Of a DNA stretch of 32,640 nt, positions 1 through 7,597 are shown piece by piece (position 1 is the first letter of the stretch; every line of letters begins with the position of its first letter). The stretch is from Nitrospirota bacterium (GTDB lineage: Bacteria; Nitrospirota; Thermodesulfovibrionia; Thermodesulfovibrionales; UBA9159), in contig JAMCQB010000030.1 of the NCBI GenBank assembly GCA_023382175.1, positions 1-32,640 of the forward strand, given 5' to 3'. A program made the translations under genes and the position numbers. The notes under the pieces were generated by a model. That model had not been told where the DNA came from, ran no database searches, and saw nothing but the letters and a program-made list of their open reading frames with translations.

Positions 1-903
1 ATGCAGTAAACACAAACCATAGCCTAATGTGAATTTCGCTGTTCCATCTTTACCCGCAAACTTTGCAATGACCTCTGCCTCTGTAACCTTTACCTCACCC
101 ACAGTATATGGTTCACCGGTATGGGGATGCTTAATCCTCACAGGCAGGAAACCAACCCTCAATTCTCCAATAGTGGGATGGATGTCTCCATAACCGCGCA
201 TGTTGGAATAGGCCAAAAGCAATAGTCCCCCTGTCTCTGCCCTCGCCATTGTCTGCATGGAAGCGCTTCTTGGTGCCGGGAATGTAAGGGATTGTCTTGT
301 AATGTCAAAGATTTCATTGTTTCCGTTTCTCTGATTCACTGATTTATCGTTTCCCGTCCCTTCCACTAAAAGCTTTTCTTTTCTCAAGATTTCTACAATC
401 TTCGGGAATGAATCCGGAAAAGGATGCAGGGTGCGAGATGCGGGAAGCATGTCTTTAAACAGTTCTTTTAAAAAGGCTTCTCTTTTATTAGCAGACTCAT
501 CTAAAAGCTCAAAATCCAGAAGCCTCAAAGTGTAATCAGATGTCGGCCCAAGTATCTGACCTCCCGGTATGTCCTTAAAAGCGGCAGAGATACGTCTTAT
601 GACCCTCATCCCTTTCGTTGACTGAGGCAGGGAATAACCAATGCGGGGCTTTGTTGTCCTGTATGCCCTGAGCATAAAGGAAGCCTCAAAGCTATCTCCT
701 GCAGACTGTTTGATCGCAAGTGCAGCAAGCTCAGGCGCATAAAGGGAGCCTTCTCCCATGACCCTTTCCACAAGGAGGTACAACTGCCCCTCTATCTGCT
801 CGACTTTGAGCGGCGCTGAAGCTCCTTTTATCCTCTCGTAAGTGAGAAGCTTGGCTGCATTTTCTATTGCCTCTGTTCCGCCTTTTACCGCTACATAACC
901 CAT
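1..903 (-). CDS. phnI: C-P lyase complex subunit PhnI (3' end cut by window edge)
   Basis: This frame is open from ATG at 903 to position 1, giving about 301 residues. It is missing from the ORF track because it has no stop in the window. PhnI is part of the PhnGHIJ core of carbon-phosphorus lyase and takes part in displacing adenine from ATP by the phosphonate. The protein starts MGYVAVKGG and contains the family-like stretches RVMGEGSLYAPELAALAIKQ and GEVKVTEAEVIAKF, ending near GYGLCLLH. Known PhnI proteins have roughly 350-360 residues, so about 50-60 C-terminal residues lie outside the window. It starts one base after the phnH stop, and GAGGTG in the phnH tail is the likely ribosome binding site, so the two genes are probably translationally coupled. 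The stretch around VEGTGNDKSVNQRNGNNE is low-complexity and may be a lineage-specific insertion. Confidence 0.93.
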   Translation of the reverse strand, partial: MGYVAVKGGTEAIENAAKLLTYERIKGASAPLKVEQIEGQLYLLVERVMGEGSLYAPELAALAIKQSAGDSFEASFMLRAYRTTKPRIGYSLPQSTKGMRVIRRISAAFKDIPGGQILGPTSDYTLRLLDFELLDESANKREAFLKELFKDMLPASRTLHPFPDSFPKIVEILRKEKLLVEGTGNDKSVNQRNGNNEIFDITRQSLTFPAPRSASMQTMARAETGGLLLLAYSNMRGYGDIHPTIGELRVGFLPVRIKHPHTGEPYTVGEVKVTEAEVIAKFAGKDGTAKFTLGYGLCLLH

Positions 904-904
904 C

Positions 905-1501
905 TTATATCACCTCTATTTTCGTTGACCGTGGAATACACATAATCCTGTTTTCAGCGTCTATAAAAATTGAATCAACGCCAAGTGGATATTCAGAATT
1001 TATTTCCTTTAAATAATGAAACTCATCTTTTTTAATGCCGCCGATGAACGGCGTTATTTCACCATTGATACCCGGGCCTTTAAGAGTAATCCTCAAATTC
1101 CCCCTCATTCCCCCCTTTACGAAAGGGGGGATAGGGGGGATTAGTGAAAGGGAATTAATAGAATAAATAACTGTCGCGCCTGTATCGGGATATTCAAGGC
1201 TTCCCCTCTTTGCATGAAGGATTGCCCCATCGCTGCCACCCGAGGGGATTATGATAAAATCAGCATCTTCTATGTTTGCCGTCCTGCTGCTGGTTGCCCT
1301 TATTATCCTGTGTTCCCATTCCTCTCTCTGATGCCCAAAAACATTAAAAGCAACCTCATGGTCGAGGAGGGTTTGAATAACCAAAATTAATCCGCTTTCC
1401 AGCTCCTGACTCAATGAATAAACCCTCCCCGGATGACTCACTGCCTGTAAGAGTGTCGTGAATGTTTTTTGTGTTATTAGATTTTCTTCTTTTGCTGTCA
1501 C
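905..1501 (-). CDS. phnH: C-P lyase subunit PhnH with an in-frame repeat-derived insertion
   Basis: PhnH is a core subunit of the carbon-phosphorus lyase complex. The 198-residue length fits the family (about 190-200), as do the conserved-looking TFTTLLQAVSHPGRV near the N terminus and the ADFIIIPSGGSDGAI region in the middle. The gene lies between phnG and phnI, as in classical phn operons. The odd part is the peptide LIPPIPPFVKGGMRG (around residues 118-133). It is encoded by a nested C-rich/G-rich palindrome at about 1100-1138 that looks like a dispersed repeat captured in frame. The rest of the frame is intact on both sides, so the protein may still work. The start at 1501 follows phnG after 21 bases. 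Confidence 0.92.
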   Translation of the reverse strand: MTAKEENLITQKTFTTLLQAVSHPGRVYSLSQELESGLILVIQTLLDHEVAFNVFGHQREEWEHRIIRATSSRTANIEDADFIIIPSGGSDGAILHAKRGSLEYPDTGATVIYSINSLSLIPPIPPFVKGGMRGNLRITLKGPGINGEITPFIGGIKKDEFHYLKEINSEYPLGVDSIFIDAENRIMCIPRSTKIEVI

Positions 1502-1522
1502 TTGAAATTCTCCTGACTATTT

Positions 1523-1978
1523 TTAACCTTTTGACATGCTCTCAAAGGAGACCTTTGTCTTTGCTACGAGTGCAGACTCTTTTTCTCTTATTGAATTAAT
1601 TTTCTCCATTTGTTCTGATACAAACCCTCTTATTCGTTTTTTCAAATCCTCATTGTCTCCCTGCATAACCGCATCAACCGATGCTGCAAGCAATGCCCTT
1701 TCAGGTTCATCGCCCATCACCATCGCGTATCCTGTTTTTCCTCTGCATTCCACCTCCGCCTCGGTTACAAGGATTTCACCGAGGTAAAAATCCGTATCAA
1801 AGGAGTCTTGAACGGTCATCATCAAAAGTCCTGTTTGGGGTGGCTTGATTATGGATATGTTTTGCTCTGAAAGCATGCCTAAAAGACTTTTTACTGCCGA
1901 TTCATCCGTTGCCTGTATTATCGAATTAATATCTATTCCTTCATTCTGAATTAATAATTTTGCATTTTGCATTTTCAC
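1523..1978 (-). CDS. phnG: C-P lyase subunit PhnG
   Basis: PhnG is a small core subunit of the C-P lyase complex. The 151 residues match the usual length of about 150. The block IIKPPQTGLLMMTVQDSFDT followed by FYLGEILVTEAEVECRGKTGYAMVMGDEPERAL is typical of the family. The start in the track is GTG at 1978, overlapping the phnE stop in a GTGA arrangement (1975-1978). An ATG two codons further in (1972) is an equally reasonable start. The tight overlap indicates translational coupling with the transporter permease upstream. The C-terminal helix is rich in Glu and Lys, as in relatives. Confidence 0.92.
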   Translation of the reverse strand: MKMQNAKLLIQNEGIDINSIIQATDESAVKSLLGMLSEQNISIIKPPQTGLLMMTVQDSFDTDFYLGEILVTEAEVECRGKTGYAMVMGDEPERALLAASVDAVMQGDNEDLKKRIRGFVSEQMEKINSIREKESALVAKTKVSFESMSKG

Positions 1979-3549
1979 ACCACTTTTTTCCTTAAATACG
2001 CCGAAATCCTGTCAACTGCCGTTATGGTTATAAGTATTATGATGATTAATGTGGCAGTCCTCTGATGTTCAAATATCCTCATGCTCATGATCAACTCAAA
2101 GCCTATGCCTCCAGCGCCGACTACACCCAGGACTGTTGATGCCCTTATGTTCCTGTCAAGGATGTATAGGTTATAGCTGTTAAAAAGGGGCAGCGCCTGG
2201 GGGAAAACCGCATGTATTATTTTTTGTAAAAACCTTGCCCCTGTCGCCTCCACAGCCTCGACAGGCTTTGGATCGATGTTTTCTATGGCCTCGGCATAAA
2301 ACTTGCCCAGGAATCCTGCTGTATGAAGGGCAAGGGCCAAAACACCGGCAAATGGGCCAAGCCCTACGGCAGCCACGAATACAAGAGCAAATACCAGATC
2401 CGGTATGCCTCTTAAAAAATTGGCGATCTCCCTTGCTGCATTGGAGATTACAGGGCTATGGGTTACATTCCTTGCCGCAAGCATTCCCAGGGGGATAGAT
2501 ATAACAATGGCAAAGAATGTCCCGCAGATACCAATTGCTATGGTCTCAAGCATTAACCAGATATACCTTGGTATATCCGATCTCTCGGGTGGAAACATGT
2601 TTGATAAAAACTCCCATATCCTCGGTAATCCATAAACTATCTCTTTGAGGTCTACAGGTATGAAATAGATGGATATAAAGGCCATTGCAGCCACAATAGC
2701 CATCAATACATAGTCTCTGAATTTATTGGCACTGAAAAGTGTTCCTTCAATTATGCCTTTCCTCAAATACGCTGATACCCTGTCTATGGCAATTATTATG
2801 ATGAGCATGACTATAAGGATTGCTGATACCTTCTGGTAATTGAACGACCTCATCTGTGTAAAGAGTTCAATCCCAAGGCCGCCTGCGCCTACAAGACCCA
2901 GGGCCATGGCTGCCCTTATGTTATGGTCTAAGGCATAGAGGTTGTATCCCATGAATAACGGAAAAACCTGGGGGACCACCGCATGCCTTATGACGCTCAA
3001 TTTATGGCTGCCTGCTGCTTCTATTGCCTCGACAGGTTTAGGGTCGATGGTTTCTACAGCCTCTGCATAGAATTTGCCGAGCAGCCCCACAGTTGCAAGC
3101 ATTAAGGCTATTACTCCGGCAACAGGACCGATACCGATAGCTGTGACAAAGATGAGCGCATAGATGATGTCAGGGACAGCCCTTAATAGATTCACCAGTT
3201 CCTTGGAAGTGTTATAAATGACTGCATTCGGTGATGTGTTTTTCGCCGAAAAAATACCCAGTGGAACTGAAACAAGTATTCCAAGGAGCGTTCCCCAGAA
3301 ACCTACTGAGATTGTTTCGGCGGTGAGTGTGATAATGCGTTTCCATCTCGCAAAATCAGGGGGAAACATCTCCTTTATAAGTGAGAGGGCATGGGGCATG
3401 CCATCGATGAACGTTCTTATATCGATTTGGGATGCTTTAAAGGATAGGGCCAGGATAATGATGAGAAGAAACCACAGCAGAAACCTCCTGACCTTTGTCC
3501 CTTGACCCATGACCCTCTTATAGTGTGACAAACTTACGCTGCTGCGCAT
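1975..3549 (-). CDS. phnE: Phosphonate ABC transporter permease, tandem PhnE-PhnE fusion
   Basis: This inner-membrane permease forms the channel of the phosphonate importer with PhnC (ATPase) and PhnD (binding protein). At 524 residues it is about twice the size of a single PhnE. It contains two BPD-type permease domains, roughly residues 20-270 and 275-524. Each carries its own coupling EAA loop (EAIEAAGSHKLSVIRHAVVP and EAVEATGARFLQKIIHAVFP), its own LGKFYAEA(V/I)E(T/N)IDPKPVEA block, and a closing RVSAYLRK/RISAYLRK. The ABC channel could therefore be built from one polypeptide. The halves differ clearly in sequence, so this is an old fusion rather than an assembly duplication. The start at 3549 overlaps phnC by 16 bases and has GGGGGAG just upstream. 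The stop overlaps phnG. Confidence 0.93.
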   Translation of the reverse strand: MRSSVSLSHYKRVMGQGTKVRRFLLWFLLIIILALSFKASQIDIRTFIDGMPHALSLIKEMFPPDFARWKRIITLTAETISVGFWGTLLGILVSVPLGIFSAKNTSPNAVIYNTSKELVNLLRAVPDIIYALIFVTAIGIGPVAGVIALMLATVGLLGKFYAEAVETIDPKPVEAIEAAGSHKLSVIRHAVVPQVFPLFMGYNLYALDHNIRAAMALGLVGAGGLGIELFTQMRSFNYQKVSAILIVMLIIIIAIDRVSAYLRKGIIEGTLFSANKFRDYVLMAIVAAMAFISIYFIPVDLKEIVYGLPRIWEFLSNMFPPERSDIPRYIWLMLETIAIGICGTFFAIVISIPLGMLAARNVTHSPVISNAAREIANFLRGIPDLVFALVFVAAVGLGPFAGVLALALHTAGFLGKFYAEAIENIDPKPVEAVEATGARFLQKIIHAVFPQALPLFNSYNLYILDRNIRASTVLGVVGAGGIGFELIMSMRIFEHQRTATLIIIILITITAVDRISAYLRKKVV

Positions 3550-4304
3550 TCATACTCCCCCGCAAATTCATATATAGAACTGATATGCTCTCTCGTAAGG
3601 CAGTCTGTTCTCCCGTCAAAGCAAATCTCCCCATCCTTGAGGGCGACAACCCTGTGAAAGTGATCTCTTACGGATTCGAGGTGATGGAGCACGGTTATTA
3701 TGGTTATCCCCCTTTCCCTGTTTATCTTTGTCAGAAGCTCCATTATTTTTTGGCTCGTCCTCGGGTCGAGATTGGCTATGGGCTCATCGGCAAGGAGTAT
3801 TTCAGGCTCCTGCATAAGCGCCCTCGCAATGGCGACCCTCTGTTTCTGTCCACCGCTCAAGCGGTCGACCCTCTCAAATGCCTTGTCTTCAATGCCGACA
3901 AAGTTTAACAACTCCATTGCCCTTTCCCTTACCTCTGTACTGAAAAGCCCTATTGTTGATGATATCAGTTCAAATCCCCTGTCCATCCTGCCGAGGGCGC
4001 CTGATACAACATTATCTATGGCAGATGTCCTGTCTACGAGATTGAATAGCTGATAAATCATTCCTATCCTTTTCCTCATCTGCCTCAACTCATCCTTCTT
4101 CCTGTAATCTATTTCTTTTCCTCGCACGACAACCCTTCCGTTATCCGGGAGCACAAAGCCGTTTATGACCCTTATGAGCGTGGTCTTCCCTGAACCGCTC
4201 GGTCCGATGAGCGCGACAGCCTCGCCTTTTTTTACCTTCAAATCCACATTTTTTAAGACCTCTGCACCATTGAAACGCTTATGAATGGACTCCATTTTCA
4301 GCAT
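3534..4304 (-). CDS. phnC: Phosphonate ABC transporter ATP-binding protein PhnC
   Basis: This is the ATPase of the phosphonate importer, cytoplasmic and docked on PhnE. It has Walker A GPSGSGKTT (about residues 32-40), the Q loop MIYQLFNLVDR, the ABC signature LSGGQKQRVAIARAL, Walker B ILLADEPIANLD and an H loop HH (TVLHH). The track ORF starts at 4328, but I place the start at ATG 4304 (MLKMESIHK). An AAGGAGG Shine-Dalgarno lies 5-6 bases upstream of it, and the track start falls inside a perfect palindrome in the phnD-phnC gap. That gives 256 residues, usual for PhnC. Confidence 0.94.
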   Translation of the reverse strand: MLKMESIHKRFNGAEVLKNVDLKVKKGEAVALIGPSGSGKTTLIRVINGFVLPDNGRVVVRGKEIDYRKKDELRQMRKRIGMIYQLFNLVDRTSAIDNVVSGALGRMDRGFELISSTIGLFSTEVRERAMELLNFVGIEDKAFERVDRLSGGQKQRVAIARALMQEPEILLADEPIANLDPRTSQKIMELLTKINRERGITIITVLHHLESVRDHFHRVVALKDGEICFDGRTDCLTREHISSIYEFAGEYECAAA

Positions 4305-4319
4305 CTTTGCCTCCTTTTG

Positions 4320-4346
4320 CAGGGGCACGGCAATGCCGTGCCCCTG
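4320..4346. repeat. Perfect GC-rich palindrome between phnD and phnC
   Basis: Thirteen-base arms (CAGGGGCACGGCA and its complement) flank a single A, giving a 27-base perfect inverted repeat that lies entirely in the 47-base gap between the phnD stop and the phnC start. A T-run does not follow it, so it is not a canonical terminator. It resembles REP-type palindromes. In the transcript it would form a very stable hairpin 3' of phnD. That is the position where such hairpins are known to protect the message of a binding protein and raise it above the membrane components. This role is inference. Confidence 0.85.
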
Positions 4347-4351
4347 TCATT

Positions 4352-5257
4352 TCATTTAAGACTGTCTATCGCCTTTTTGACCTCTTTAATAAGGGTGTAA
4401 TCTTTATCGCTCACTATCTTGTAGCCTGTTATCTTTCCATAACCTGTAACCACATCCTTCGGCACTCTGGAGATAGACCTCTTTAATTTCTCTTTGATAC
4501 TTTCAGGCAGGTCGCTCCTGAGAGCCAGGGGAGAGCCGGGAAGCGGGTCTGATTTCCATATAACCGCATTGGTATCTGGAGAAATCTTTCCGCTCTCTGC
4601 CATCTTCGGATAGGTCACATCATTGTCCGCTACCATGTCGATTATTTTGTTCTTCACTACCAGTTCCGCCGCATCATGGGTGCCGACATAACCGACCTTT
4701 TTGAATACCTTATCAGGATCAATCCCTGCCTTCATCATGTAATATCTTGGAACAGCGTAACCGGATGTGGAGGCTGTCTCTGTAAAGGCAAAAGTGAATG
4801 ACTTTTTATGGTTATTAAGTTTCCCCGCAAGGATATTCATCCCTGCTTCACCTTCAAGCGGATTCGCTATTCCGAGTTTCTGAGCAGCTTCAGGCGTTGC
4901 AACCAGATAGGAGCGGTAGGTTGTGCTGCCCTTTGCATCCATTCCTACGGCAAATGCCTCAGCGCCTGCTCTGTCATGGGCAAGCACGTAGGAAAACGGC
5001 CCGAACCATGCAAAATCAACCTTCTTTGCCCTCATTGCCTCAACAACGCCTGTGTAGTCAGTGGCGGTGAATATCGTTATACACATTCCCATATCCTTTT
5101 CCATCCAGTTCTTCATCGGTGTATACTGCTCCATCATTGCCCTCGGGTCTTCGGCAGGGATAAGGCCCATTATCAGACAATCCTCCCTTGCCTCTGCTCT
5201 GCCGAAAACAGCCATTAGTGTCAGAATCCCAAATATTGCTATCAAAAATTTCTTCAT
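4352..5257 (-). CDS. phnD: Phosphonate ABC transporter substrate-binding protein PhnD
   Basis: This periplasmic binding protein captures phosphonates for PhnCE. I choose ATG 5257 (MKKFLIAIFGILTLMAVFGRAEA) because AGGAGG lies 5-7 bases upstream and this start gives a clean Sec signal peptide with likely cleavage after AEA. The track start at 5287 adds ten residues with no function in a signal peptide. The mature part has the family layout GLIPAEDPRAMMEQYTP, DFAWFGPFSYVLAHDRA, SFTFAFTETASTSGYAVPR and DAAELVVKNKIIDMVADND. The total is 301 residues. It is the second gene of the operon, 157 bases downstream of gntR. Confidence 0.94.
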   Translation of the reverse strand: MKKFLIAIFGILTLMAVFGRAEAREDCLIMGLIPAEDPRAMMEQYTPMKNWMEKDMGMCITIFTATDYTGVVEAMRAKKVDFAWFGPFSYVLAHDRAGAEAFAVGMDAKGSTTYRSYLVATPEAAQKLGIANPLEGEAGMNILAGKLNNHKKSFTFAFTETASTSGYAVPRYYMMKAGIDPDKVFKKVGYVGTHDAAELVVKNKIIDMVADNDVTYPKMAESGKISPDTNAVIWKSDPLPGSPLALRSDLPESIKEKLKRSISRVPKDVVTGYGKITGYKIVSDKDYTLIKEVKKAIDSLK

Positions 5258-5306
5258 TTCATTCCTCCTGAGTGAGTGAAAATTCATTTTGTGTTACCAT
5301 TAAAAC

Positions 5307-5327
5307 GATAGAAAGTCTCTTTCTATC
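5307..5327. promoter_or_regulatory. Hairpin or operator in the gntR-phnD gap
   Basis: GATAGAAAG TCT CTTTCTATC is a perfect 9-base inverted repeat with a 3-base loop, 50 bases upstream of the phnD start. No T-run follows. A smaller stem (GGCTG/CAGCC) and a short tandem of ACTCCAT-like units (about 5384-5408) lie in the same gap. The hairpin could be a processing site, an attenuator-like structure or a protein-binding site. The sequence does not decide which. Confidence 0.5.
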
Positions 5328-5414
5328 AGGCGGTTGCCGCTATGTCCTTGTCCGGCTGGCGGCAGCCCCTCTGTTCACCATTACTCCATCACTCCATTGC
5401 TCCATCAACGTTTT

Positions 5415-6149
5415 TCACCTCCCTTCTCCATTGAAATCCACCGAAACGCTGCACATATCTCCTCTGAATTTAGTGATGCAGTATTCAACCATACCTCCCT
5501 TCTGGTCTTTTGAAATGCTTTTTACGGCGAGCATTGGCACCTTCGGGGAGATGTTAAGCATGTCCATATCAGAACTTTCAGGCATTGACACCTCAAAGGT
5601 GGAGGATGCCCTTGTTGCATCCACTCCGTAATGTTTTTTTAACAGGCCATAAAGGGAGAAAGAGCCATCTATAAAATTTCTTAGACCTGGAAAATTTTTT
5701 GAACTTAAAAAGGATGTTGTATGACAGAATGGAACTTTATTGACGAATCTCAATATTTCCAGAACGATAACCCTATCTGAAGCGGAAATGTTCAATTTTT
5801 TTGAAAGTTCCCTGCCGGCAGATATTTCATAGTAATCAATCAGCCTTGCATCAGGATTTAGACCGACATCAAGGATGGATGTTGTAAACTGCGTCTTTTT
5901 TGATACCTTATAGGGGATTTTATAATCTGCAACAAATGTTCCTTTCCCCTTTATCTTGTAAACAAGCCCTTCATCTTCAAGCCTTTCAATGGCTTGTCTG
6001 ACAGTATGCCTGTTAAGCCTGTATCTCTTAGACAACTCTATCTCTGTTGCTAATTGACTGCCGGGCTTAAATATTCCTTTTTCTATCTGTTCTATCAATA
6101 TTTTGGAAAGCTGTTGATAACACGCCACGCCGTTTTCTTTATTTATCAT
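5415..6149 (-). CDS. phnF: GntR/HutC-family regulator, PhnF-like
   Basis: This is a likely ligand-responsive repressor of the phosphonate operon. The N-terminal winged helix-turn-helix covers about residues 10-75 (YQQLSKILIEQIEKGIFKPG, LATEIELSKRYRLNRHTVRQAIERL, KGKGTFVADY). It is followed by a UTRA-type effector domain (VIVLEILRFVNKVPFCHTTSF, YGLLKKHYG, KGGMVEYCITKFRGD). ATG 6149 has GGAGG four bases upstream and gives 244 residues; the track start at 6173 lies in the operator region. It is the first gene of the phn operon, as phnF is elsewhere. A GTCTATAC operator lies 15 bases upstream of the start, suggesting autoregulation. The ligand cannot be read from sequence. Confidence 0.88.
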   Translation of the reverse strand: MINKENGVACYQQLSKILIEQIEKGIFKPGSQLATEIELSKRYRLNRHTVRQAIERLEDEGLVYKIKGKGTFVADYKIPYKVSKKTQFTTSILDVGLNPDARLIDYYEISAGRELSKKLNISASDRVIVLEILRFVNKVPFCHTTSFLSSKNFPGLRNFIDGSFSLYGLLKKHYGVDATRASSTFEVSMPESSDMDMLNISPKVPMLAVKSISKDQKGGMVEYCITKFRGDMCSVSVDFNGEGR

Positions 6150-6163
6150 CTTGCCTCCAACTT

Positions 6164-6180
6164 GTCTATACATCTATACA
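6164..6180. promoter_or_regulatory. HutC-type operator upstream of gntR
   Basis: GTCTATAC (6164-6171) fits the GTMTAKAC operator consensus known for HutC-subfamily GntR regulators. It lies within a tandem of TCTATACA repeated twice (6165-6180). It sits between the predicted Pho promoter and the gntR start codon, where a bound repressor would block transcription. The match is direct; the assignment to this particular regulator is inference. Confidence 0.65.
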
Positions 6181-6206
6181 AAGATTACAGAAAAAATATT
6201 TCATGC

Positions 6207-6236
6207 GTATTAAGGGTTTGTTACATTTCCGTTAAA
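6207..6236 (-). promoter_or_regulatory. Pho-type promoter of the gntR-phn operon
   Basis: On the plus strand the site reads GTATTA, six bases, then TGTTACA TTTC CGTTAAA. In the sense of the operon this is a direct repeat with an 11-base period, followed six bases later by TAATAC as a -10 element. The 11-base period of two 7-mers is the architecture of PhoB boxes. The same arrangement with nearly the same bases occurs at 8350-8379. It is 70 bases upstream of the gntR start. The assignment rests on the match of the two sites and the adjacent phoBR genes. Confidence 0.7.
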
Positions 6237-6286
6237 TCAGAAGATTGTAAATGCGGCAGATGTTTAAAAGAGAATGGATGTATGTT

Positions 6287-7597
6287 TTAGGAGAAATCCC
6301 TGCTTTTTATCAGGTATGAGTAGTATGCTGCTGCATTGGTGGGACTGCGTCTCAAGGTGTCAAAATCGATCCTGTAGAGTCCGAATCTTGCATCAAGGCC
6401 CTGGAGCCATTCATAGTTGTCAATTAAGGACCAGTAGAAATATCCCCTCACATCAATACCGTCTTTAATGCATCTCTCAAGCACATCTATGTGTCTTTTC
6501 ATGAACTTTATCTTCTTTTCATTGTCATGGGTTGCGATGCCGTTTTCCGTTATTATCAGCGGGACATTGAGCTTTGATGCATACCGTAATACCTTTTCGA
6601 GGCCGTGGGGATGTATCTCCCATCCCATATCCGTGAGACCATATCCGTCAATGTCTCTGTGCCTCAATTCAGCGCCCATCTTTTTAAATGGATTGAATCT
6701 CATGTGGACCCTTGTGTAGTAATTAACACCGAAGAAATCGAGCTTGTCTTTTATTGGGACAGCAATGTTTATCTCCTTTGTAAAGGGAAACTTTATGTTC
6801 AGATTGCCTGTCATAAAGACATCGAGAAGTGAATGGTTATAAAAATATTTTGCGATCTTTGAAAGCAACCTGTCCAAAGGGTTCCATCTCCTCCACGGTG
6901 CAAGGGCAGCCATATTATGTGCCACGCTCACCATTGCATCAGGTATTTTTGAGTGGATAATATCGTATGCCATGCCGTGACAGGCGAGGATATTTTTTAG
7001 CGCCTTTATTGCCAGACCAGCGTCCCTTATCCCAGGCGGCATACAGCCTTCAAGATAGCCGCCGAGTAAAAGCACATAGGGCTCATTGAACGTGATCCAG
7101 TATTTCACTCCTTTTATTGCGGAGACCAGCCTTTCTGTATAACTCAGGAATTTCCCCATGGATGCATCTTCATGCCACGGATACTTTTTGACGAACCAGA
7201 GGGGATGTGTGAAGTGATGGATTGTGACCATAGGCTCTATATTGTTTTCAAGGAGGATGTTTATTATCTCCTGATAATGGGCTATTGACAAGTCGTCCCA
7301 TGAATTTTCCTTCGGCTGTATCCTGCTCCACTCAAGGGAGAAACGGTAGGCGTTTACGCCGAGCTCTTTTAATAAATTCAGGTCTTCTTTATAAAGGGTG
7401 TAATGGTTCGTGACATCGGGATTTTCATTCAGTATTTCATCCCACGATGTCCAGTCGGCATAGGGAGACCCCTCAAGCTGAAAAGCCGATGTCGCAACCC
7501 CCCAGAGAAATTTGCCAGATAAAGCCTCTGATGAAAAAGGGCAATATACAGGGTCAGTCCCTTCGGTAATATCATGCATCAGATGTTTTTCCGTCAA
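6287..7597 (-). CDS. Glycoside hydrolase family 1 beta-glucosidase
   Basis: This is a retaining beta-glycosidase of the GH1 (TIM-barrel) family. The N terminus has FLWGVATSAFQLEG, the acid/base glutamate is in ITFNEP (near residue 170), and the nucleophile is in IITENG (near residue 350). The C-terminal barrel has GYFYWSLIDNYEWLQG and RFGLYRIDFDTLRR. The 436 residues are typical and there is no signal peptide, so it is cytoplasmic. The track start at 7597 overlaps the upstream response regulator by 26 bases; ATG 7579 (MHDITEG) is an alternative with an 8-base overlap. Neither has a strong ribosome binding site. Its place directly downstream of the second phoB is unusual, and the natural substrate is unknown. 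Confidence 0.92.
   Translation of the reverse strand: MTEKHLMHDITEGTDPVYCPFSSEALSGKFLWGVATSAFQLEGSPYADWTSWDEILNENPDVTNHYTLYKEDLNLLKELGVNAYRFSLEWSRIQPKENSWDDLSIAHYQEIINILLENNIEPMVTIHHFTHPLWFVKKYPWHEDASMGKFLSYTERLVSAIKGVKYWITFNEPYVLLLGGYLEGCMPPGIRDAGLAIKALKNILACHGMAYDIIHSKIPDAMVSVAHNMAALAPWRRWNPLDRLLSKIAKYFYNHSLLDVFMTGNLNIKFPFTKEINIAVPIKDKLDFFGVNYYTRVHMRFNPFKKMGAELRHRDIDGYGLTDMGWEIHPHGLEKVLRYASKLNVPLIITENGIATHDNEKKIKFMKRHIDVLERCIKDGIDVRGYFYWSLIDNYEWLQGLDARFGLYRIDFDTLRRSPTNAAAYYSYLIKSRDFS

Noticed and set aside
1975-3549. Double phnE as an assembly duplication
   Set aside because: The two halves differ throughout and together form one continuous frame with a linker, so this is a natural fusion.
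5291-5300. Third Pho box upstream of phnD (GTGTTACCAT)
   Set aside because: Only one half-site is recognisable and no -10 is placed as in the two convincing sites.
5384-5408. Short tandem of ACTCCAT-like units as an operator
   Set aside because: Low-complexity tandem with no symmetry and no second copy near another promoter; probably a simple repeat.
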